The notes beneath the pieces were generated by a model. The model was not told the DNA's origin, did no database searches, and saw nothing but the letters and a program-made list of their open reading frames with translations. A stretch of 64,000 bases of DNA. Source: Lunularia cruciata (Eukaryota; Streptophyta; Marchantiopsida; Lunulariales; Lunulariaceae). Shown here piece by piece: positions 56,031 through 64,000 of this stretch (positions are counted from its first letter, which is position 1; the number at the start of each line of letters is the position of its first letter). The stretch lies in the NCBI GenBank assembly GCA_948567375.1, contig OX419756.1, positions 57,204,552 to 57,268,551 of the forward strand, read 5' to 3'. The translations under genes and the position numbers were made by a program.

Positions 56031-59000
56031 TGAGCTTCCTATAGAAAGATTCTCCAAAGATTTCTTGTTGTCAAACTTGTTTGATCAACCAAATAAAACA
56101 AGGATAGTCATATTACCCATCCATATAGCTAAATTAAAGGTGTAGCTTGCTGACATGTCAGCAATCCATGTATCTAATCTAAGAATGTAGTTTCCTTTGA
56201 GTGGATTTTCTATACTATAAATAAAAACAAGGTGCTTCTTTGGGGCATAAGAGTTTTTTGAGAATTCCAATCTTGTGTGCTTCTTTGGCTATTACACCAA
56301 CTCCATCGACCTCAAGAAAGAATCATCACCTTAAATCTTTAAATCTATAAGAAGGTTAGTGAGTACCTTACAAGCTTTTAAAATGTCTAAGGTAGTTCTC
56401 TAGGTATAGTGTGATTATTTCTTTGAAATTACTTCCTTAAAATTTTTATTATCTTCTTAAAATCTATAGATATTAACATGATAATAACCATGTTATACTA
56501 CACATTCCTCTCTTGGCAATCAATGACATCTTTATTATATGTTTTTTTTAGTCAAGTGGATGGTTCTTTGAGCATTCTAAAGATAATGCATAATGTATAT
56601 GGTGTTCATTGAGTTTAGGTAAGTCAAAAAGGTTCAAAGTCTATTTATATGTTTCTCATTTTCACCAAGAAAGCTTTTAGAAGTTACCTAATTATTAGAT
56701 ACCAAACCATATTATAACAATAAATTTCTACACATATAATGATATGAGTAGAGAGTTCATTCCATTAAAAAAAATTTCTTGGTGTATGCAAAATTGGACT
56801 CAATAAAGGACCATCATATTCTACACTAGTTGTTGGGAATGGATCCTAAAGTGAGTCAGGATCCAATTTTGGTGTTCTTAAGAGAAAGCAAACATATTAT
56901 GAGTAAGAATTGAGTGGAACTAGTAGTTTACAATGAAATCTAGCAAGAGTGGATGTTAAGGTGATTAACAAGGATTTTGAGTACAACAATTAAGGAGATA
57001 TTTGGTTAATGTAACGTAGAGCTCTTATAGAAATCAAATTTTTTTAATCTAAACCATATATTACAGATCACCCAGTTTAGCCAAAGATTTTGTACTTTTG
57101 AATAAGATAATATAAGCCCTTCATCAACTCCTAAAATGGCTAGATCTTGATTGTTGAGGAATAAGTTATAGGTCTTCAATTAAAGGAAGTATAAATGAAT
57201 TTGAAATACTTTAAAGTGAGGAAATTTCAACAACTATGAAGGTAAGAGAATGATTTATGATACTCATAACTTCCCGGTGAAACTCCTTGAGGTTTATAGA
57301 TCACATCTTTTATTAAAAAAATTTATTAGAAATTTTGTATATGAACTTTGCTAAATACATCACGGACTCGTCAACTCTAGTGATGTGTTTATGACTATTA
57401 ATGGAAAATATTTGGACCTTATCATTATATTTAATTTAAGAAATGTTTAAGAGTGTCATATTAGTTGTATATAAATCTATCCATAAATTTCTTGCTATAA
57501 ATAGGAGGTTTATATTTTCTCAAAGTGAAAGTTGTTGCCACAATAATAATTTCATGTGCTTATGATTACAATGGGAAGCTTTTTGGATTCTTCATAGAGA
57601 AACCTAATTAATATAAAACATGCATTGTTTTTAGAAATTCTGTGGAAATAGCAATATGATTCCTTTTTGCACTTAAGTACAATATAATATAATTGTGGAG
57701 TCCAATACTAAAAGACTTAATGATCAATTGCTCCTAAATATAAATTTGGAGATTCTTTTGTATTAAGTGATTATGATAGCAGTGAAAAGTTCTTAAAATT
57801 TTTCATATTATGAGACTAAAATCATAGAAAATGGATATCCAATAACAAATCTGTGCCAAAGTAAAAAGTGAAAATTATTTTGTAAATTTTGAGTCAAACT
57901 ATGTAACTATATAACATATGATCCAATGGTAAAGACTCTATAAAAATTCACTTTACTCTTTCTCTTATTATAATCATTCTTCAATATATGTGTTTTCTAA
58001 ATTATATTATTTTATCTTAACAAGTTCTTAATTAAAAGTAATTATAAATAAATAAATTCTAATTCATCAGCTATAAGCTAAATAGAAAAAAAAAGTAAAG
58101 GAAAATTTTCTATTAAACTATGGGTGGCACATTCAATATTCAAAGTTAGCAATTAGATATCTAAGTTCTAAAAATAAATATGCTTTAAGAACTATATTTT
58201 TGAGTTCTTGGGTATAAAAAACTTAGGTTTATGGTATTGTTTGATCTTTAGGAACACTGACTTATACCTAACAAGAAAATAATATGCATATATTATAATT
58301 AAAATTTGCGTTTTTGAAGAAAAACTACCTTATAACTTATATACACAACTAAGTGAGAATTAATACCTAGTTAATACACAGTTATTTAATTTAATACCCA
58401 ATTTAATAAATAGTTGATTACTTAGATTTTATATTATATTATTCAAATTCAATGATTTTAACATTTTAAACATTATATCATTTATTGAAAATTATTCAAT
58501 GGAATAATTTCTGCTGATATTAAAGATTTCTACTGATTTTTAACTCATATTATAATTTAGATCATTTTCTCTTATTTAACATAGTAAATAAAAAAATATT
58601 TTGAACTATCATACAATTTTAAAACTCCAACTAGAATCTAGAATTGCTCTTATAAAATAGTAGATTATTCATATCCTTATTATAAAGGATTCAAAATTAT
58701 ATATCTAAATCCAAAGATCTTTGAAGACCTTACTTTACTTTAAATTAACTCATAATTGTCTCTCTACTATATACAATAATCATTTTAATAATTGTAAAAT
58801 TATAACTTGTCATTGAATAACAAATAAAAAGCTCAAAGAAAAGTAGTGACCATTCATTATATACACTTGGCGGTCTAGTACTCAATGTTCTAATAAATGA
58901 TAATTTGTTATACTCGATAAAAATCCCAAAATGGCTATGGTATATAGGTTAATACTTGATAGCTTAAAATACTCTCTAATTGATACACTCAATAACAAAT

Positions 59001-59519
59001 ATTTAATATCATAATGGAAGTTAAGTATTTGTTATACATGTATTAATTGGTACACGTTTTCTAACCTCATTAGGTTTTGTCCTCACCATTAGGCTATCTT
59101 TGTCATAGATTGTCCTTGTCACATGCAACCATGAGAGTTTAACCTTGTGAAGTCTTATCATCAAGCAATCAGAAGTGAGAGTCAAACTACCTGAGGATAG
59201 AACATTGCTCTGATGGCCATAGACTTTTTTTTATTTCAATATGAATTGTGCATTCTCACAAGCCAATGACTTGAATATCTCAATCCTTCATTTTGCTACC
59301 AATGCTATCACAATCCCCAATATGATGCAGATCTCACACCACATCTTGTTGCAATCATCAGGTATATTTTGTTTTATTGTAAAATCTAAAATGTGCATAA
59401 TTGTTATTGGTTACTCAAAACTGTTAACGTAATGATTTGTATAACAATTTTGTTGGTAGTGCCATAACCAAGCTCATTTTCCTTTAGTTTGCCTCTTTCT
59501 ATGTCAGCCTATCACCTCA
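56031..59519. other. AT-rich sequence, nothing recognised
   Basis: Extremely AT-rich and without long frames on either strand, consistent with old, heavily mutated repeat DNA. Confidence 0.4.
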
Positions 59520-60780
59520 TATTTGGGAAATTTCACAAGAAGGTGGTTTTGTAATTGGCAAGAGTACCTTTAAGATGGACAAAAGGACAAAACAAGAGCT
59601 TTGGAGCTTTTTGGAAGCAAAGATAGTATCCAACAAGTGTTTCTGTATTGTAGGACTAGCTGATAGGATAACAATAAGTGCACATTTAAATTTTCATTGA
59701 AATATCTCTTCTAAGATAGGGAGTATGTTATCAAAGGAGAAATTGATGGCCTTTGTATGGAGCACAATCACCATATCTCACAACGCACAATTGATGTTAT
59801 CACACCAAGGTGTTATGAAGTTGAATTAACACTAGATGAACTTGATTTCATGATGGAGATAGTTGTCTTTGTTTCCAATGGGAAGCTTTGGTGCATGATG
59901 AGGTGGCAATGGCCAAATATTAACTATGAGGATAATCTTATGTATTGAGTCAAAGCCAAGGGGAGAAGCACACTTTTTGTAGCAATCCAAATGTTGTCAA
60001 TGTATTCATGACAATGTGTAAAAGAATTTTGGCACATGGTGATACTTTTTACAATATTTATGATGCCTCAATGATAATTGAAGAGATTCACATCCAAAAG
60101 CCTTCCTTGATACCATATGCCAAAATATTCGTAGATTTCACAATTTTGGACGGAACCTTTAAGATACCATCATACAACTTGAACCTAATGAATTTAAGCA
60201 ACATCAACTGCTTTGGCAACACAACCTTGACACAAATGAATTTTGCCATATAAGAAGCTGGGATGAGCAATCAAAGCTGCTCGACAATTCAAATTGGATC
60301 AAGAAGATGTTGTTTTGATGATTGATAGAGCTTCAATATTTTCTCTTATAGCATCAACATTGAAGCAAAGCAAAATCTTGTGTTTTCACAACTTTCATAA
60401 AAATTTGTTTGCTTGTTATAGTAATATGACACAAGATATTTGTAGAAGTTTCCTTAAGCAATGCAATTCATTGATATTTGAGATACTTAAAAAATGATTT
60501 GAAGGAAAATATAACACTTTAATCTCTAAGTTTGACAATTATTCTTGTGCATTCAAAATTTTAAAGTCTATATGGGCGGAGCAAGAAATTTTTTGTGCTA
60601 CCTTTGCTGCAAACCATTTCATGCCTGGTCATGTTGCCAGGCAAAGAGAAGAGTCCAATAACTCTTGGATCAAAGACCAAAGAGAGTCAAAACAAGACTT
60701 CAAGAACTTCAACCTACACAAAGTACCATATTATCTATTTGGCATTCATTTGAAATCAGCATTTTACTGCATTGAATGAG
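59520..60780 (+). mobile_element. Mutator-like (MULE/FAR1-type) transposase remnant
   Basis: Plus-strand frames broken by stops and frameshifts follow the order of a MULE transposase. First comes an N-terminal EHNHHISQRTI phrase typical of the FAR1/WRKY-GCM zinc finger region (59757). Then FVDFTILDGTFKIPSYNL with NCFGNTTL, the first catalytic Asp block (about 60128-60230). Next LMIDRASIFSLIASTLKQS and ILCFHNFHKNLFACY, the second Asp block with the C-x2-H motif (60318-60420). Last WAEQEIFCATFAANHF with QREESNNSWIKDQRES, matching the catalytic Glu block (R-x-E-S-x-N) at about 60575-60690. No terminal inverted repeats were found. Confidence 0.65.
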
Positions 60781-62112
60781 CTTTAGATTCTTTTTCAACA
60801 AGGCAAAACTTAGATTAAATATATTTGTCGCTTGTGGCATGAAAAATTAAATCACTTGAACTGATATTCTTATAGTCTTGTGGAATCAGATCCTTTTGCT
60901 AGAACCGGCAAGCCAAAAGACATGAGGGTGGCAAAACGTCTCATTTTTTATTCTCCATGACCATGATGATCATTTGTCTTACCATACTTGCTCTTGCAAG
61001 TCATTCACTTCAAGCATGATTTTGTGTTGTGGTATTTGTTTTGATATATATTCAAGTTTCTAATGAATTATTTTCAAGCAAAATGTTGGCACCATGATGA
61101 AGGATGTATAATCATCCTCTATATGAGCATGGCCTTGTTGAATGAGGCACATTGATGCAAGCTATAGCTCTCAAGTGCATACGGAGAATGATTTAAGTTT
61201 GTCAAAGACTATAACTTCCAAAGATTTGCACATGAAGTTGATTGAGCAGATTAGATGCCCTAGGACATCTGATCCCCATGAACAAAACCTAGATGAGATG
61301 GAAAAAGGTTTGATATCTATAGCCAAAAATGAAAATTAGCACCTATATAGAATAACCATGAGTGGGTTATTACCACTCATCAATACACTTAAGCAACTTT
61401 GTAATGTAAAGGCTATTGAAAAATCTAGCTCACTTGAAGGTCAAGAATCAAGGAGTGCTAGCACTAGTTGGATACTAGACTATCACAATGGATGATAGGA
61501 ATTGATCAAGATGCATTTGAAAGAAGCACGAGTTGACAAATGGATGTCATTGCTAAACATGTAAAAGTATTAGTTGGCCTACTTCTCTTGGACATTGAGC
61601 AATAGCTCCAAATGTCCAATACATCACAAACAAGTAAATAGAATCAAACACAAAATATTTGTCAAGCATTAATGATCAATGGATTAACATTCTCCTTATT
61701 GGTGAAGCACAAGACTTGGTCATTGAGTCCTTCTCAAGTTTTTCTTACAAATTCTTTACCTTCTATCATCTCTATAGAAGCTTTACATACCTTGTTTTGA
61801 TTTTAGCAAATGTCTAACTTTTCAATATCACATGTGTTTATTAAATCTTGATCAGTGTAAATTCTACATATTGCATATTGGAATATCCAAGAATTCTAGA
61901 ATCCCATCTTGAGTATTAACTCTCCTTGTGATCTTAAAGTGAAAAATAGTTTGTGAGATCATATCATGGTAAGGCATGGTGGTGTGGATTGAGGATTGTG
62001 TTGAGTGAGCAAAAATGAACCCATGAGATGAGTGCTTCCTTAGTGATAATCTTTAGCCACAACCAATCTCCTTGAATCAGGTACCTTGTAATACAATTAG
62101 CTAGACAAATTA
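60781..62112. other. AT-rich sequence, nothing recognised
   Basis: No gene is supported. A 65-codon frame (61142-61339) has no known domain and may be part of the decayed Mutator-like element or its cargo. Confidence 0.35.
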
Positions 62113-62312
62113 NNNNNNNNNNNNNNNNNNNNNNNNNNNNNNNNNNNNNNNNNNNNNNNNNNNNNNNNNNNNNNNNNNNNNNNNNNNNNNNNNNNNNNNN
62201 NNNNNNNNNNNNNNNNNNNNNNNNNNNNNNNNNNNNNNNNNNNNNNNNNNNNNNNNNNNNNNNNNNNNNNNNNNNNNNNNNNNNNNNNNNNNNNNNNNNN
62301 NNNNNNNNNNNN
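62113..62312. other. Assembly gap, 200 N
   Basis: Exactly 200 unknown bases. A round number is usually a placeholder, so the true length is unknown. Confidence 0.99.
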
Positions 62313-62434
62313 TTGTTATCTTTTCATGGATAGATCAATGATGGGTTGTAAATGATAGATCTAATTCTTTGTCTTGTTATCTTGTCACTAATAGATCAAT
62401 GATGGGTCACAAATGATGAATTGACTTCTGTGTT
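62313..62434. repeat. Tandem repeat abutting the gap, 61-bp unit
   Basis: Two copies (62313-62373 and 62374-62434) share TTGTTATCTT, ATAGATCAATGATGGGT and AAATGAT in order. The array starts at the gap edge, so further copies may be hidden in the gap. Confidence 0.75.
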
Positions 62435-64000
62435 CATGCTCTTATCATGGGAGCTGTCTTACTATGTAAAACAAGGTAGTTTTCCTTGGGTTGTATCACT
62501 ATAGGACTATATTTAAAAGACTTTGACAAAGCTATTTGCAAAACACAAAGTCATGCAAGTAAAAGAACCAAAAATTAGATTTGAGTATGCATATCTAGTA
62601 TAAGAGTTGAAGAAGCTTTTATTGAGGCCATTGGTGTTGTGTGGAACCTTGACATGTGTTGCCTATCTACCAATATACTATGTTTTGTTGTCTAGCAATT
62701 TAGATTGAGTTGTGTTTGTATTGATATGGATTAGATGGTCTTTACTCATGAGGGACAATGGAAAAATGGTATCTTAACAAATTTTAATTGCACATTGCCA
62801 AGGTAGTTGAGCATTTGAAGCACTCAATAGTTTGGAAGCCATGACAATCAAAACTATATCAGCCAAAAATATCACCACATGATCCAACTTCTTGCAATAA
62901 TTCTTTGCAAAAAACTACAACTCAAACAAGGCTTCTCCATTTTTGTGCATAAGTTGCTCATTCATTCAATCGAATGCTTAGATTCCAAGCAATCTAAGTA
63001 AGCTATCTTTTTAAGAAACTATTCTTGGGACGGCCTACAAAGAAATAAACACTCACTTTCTCTTCACAATGCCCATAGAATTCAAGCAAGACATATCCAC
63101 ATTATCTTCATCCACCAAGCACAAGACTTATTCTTTGATTTATTATCAGGTTTTCTCTTTGGGTTCTTCACACAAATTCTGCAAAAGTACCGCTTGTGGC
63201 TTATGATGAGTAAAACATAGCAAGGACATGACCTCACAAGATGGAAAGGACCATCTCACAAGATGATGAGGACCGCTTGTGATAAAGACCGCCTAATGAC
63301 AAGGACATCACTTGGCTAGGACAAAACCTCATGATAGTAGAAACTGCCTCCATGTAGTAGCATCATTGCAAAGTGATAATGATATTTTTGAAACTCACAA
63401 ATAAGTGATGTGACGGAAAATAAAATGAGAGAAGTAAATAAGAATCAAACTCAAGATTGCAATGAGTATGTTTAAAGGAAGAGGATGAGAAATAATGATA
63501 CATTATAAGGTATGGATGGTGCCAATCAATTTGCTCCCAATCAAAAGTATGCTTTGTTGATGATGGGTTTCTTGAGCAAACTTTCCATAAACTTTTTGGA
63601 GGGTGATTTTTGGTGTGTTTGTGAGAATTGTAAAACTTGTGGAATAAACACCTCACATGTGCAGAGCATTCACCCTCTAATCTGTGTTATTTGGGAATTT
63701 TGTAGACAATGTTATCGTATGTTAGTCAAGTTCAACTTGAAAGCATGGTATTGACACTCCTAAAGTAGTTTTGTACGTCGTGCACTCTACTCATGCATGC
63801 ACCATCCCTTAAAACTTTGAACAATCCTTCTACGTCAATGACCATCTATGGTTATATCCATGCACCAATAGTCCAACATTCCACCTTTCACTTCCCCATT
63901 ACCCTTCGAACATTTGATGTTATATTATTGGCGCATTGATGAACCCATAGATGATTACTCTTATGGCTATGGTGTGTAAGCTAATACCCACATGCTAATT
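62435..64000. other. AT-rich right end, nothing recognised
   Basis: No supported gene. Degenerate short repeats of GGACC and GACAAGGACAT phrases occur at about 63225-63320. A plus-strand frame at 63512-63754 has a C-x2-C-x-x-C-like Cys spacing but no family I know, and an equally long frame lies on the other strand. Confidence 0.35.

Noticed and set aside
54000-59500. Possible further LTR ends in the AT-rich tract
   Set aside because: No pair of TG...CA repeats with matching flanks could be found by eye.
1-64000. CRISPR arrays, operons, bacterial promoters, rRNA
   Set aside because: The DNA is eukaryotic with spliced genes. No spaced palindromic repeat array and no rRNA sequence were seen.

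Overview
The window reads as nuclear DNA of a land plant. The genes are split by many short GT-AG introns, and the set is typical of plants: a plastid starch synthase, a PBL34-type receptor-like cytoplasmic kinase, a LEA protein and a U-box ligase. Several transposon families lie around them. Gene stretches are close to balanced in base composition, while transposon stretches are clearly AT-rich. Long UTR-like flanks, small introns and this contrast suit a moss or another non-seed plant, but the species is an inference and nothing proves it. A run of exactly 200 N shows a draft assembly.

Layout. 1-5 kb is gene-poor and holds a PIF/Harbinger transposase fossil (about 2.4-3.3 kb). 5-42 kb is the gene-bearing part. 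On the minus strand it carries a PBL34-36-like kinase (6.3-8.8 kb), a 16-exon soluble starch synthase I (15.1-23.9 kb, 677 codons reconstructed), a 3-exon U-box protein (27.1-30.8 kb), a membrane/zinc-ribbon/coiled-coil protein in one long exon (32.6-34.5 kb) and a LEA_1 protein (40.9-41.8 kb). One small helical protein of unknown function lies on the plus strand (37.7-38.6 kb). 42-64 kb is transposon-derived. A decayed LINE-type reverse transcriptase is split by a full chromodomain-bearing Ty3/gypsy element (46.17-51.83 kb, exact 5-bp target duplication, iMet-type primer site) and by a solo LTR of the same family (44.58-45.02 kb). An AT-rich tract follows with a Mutator-like transposase fossil (59.5-60.8 kb) and the assembly gap (62.1-62.3 kb).

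The genes do not form one pathway. SSI elongates starch glucans in plastids. The kinase is a signalling component at the plasma membrane. The U-box protein is a presumed E3 ubiquitin ligase. The LEA protein is a desiccation protectant whose upstream region carries two exact ABA-response elements.

The strongest unusual signal is in the LTRs of the Ty3/gypsy family. They hold dense arrays of GAAnnTTC palindromes, including a perfect four-module heat-shock element, upstream of a TATA box. This suggests a heat-responsive chromovirus, analogous to the heat-activated copia element ONSEN of Arabidopsis but in a different superfamily.
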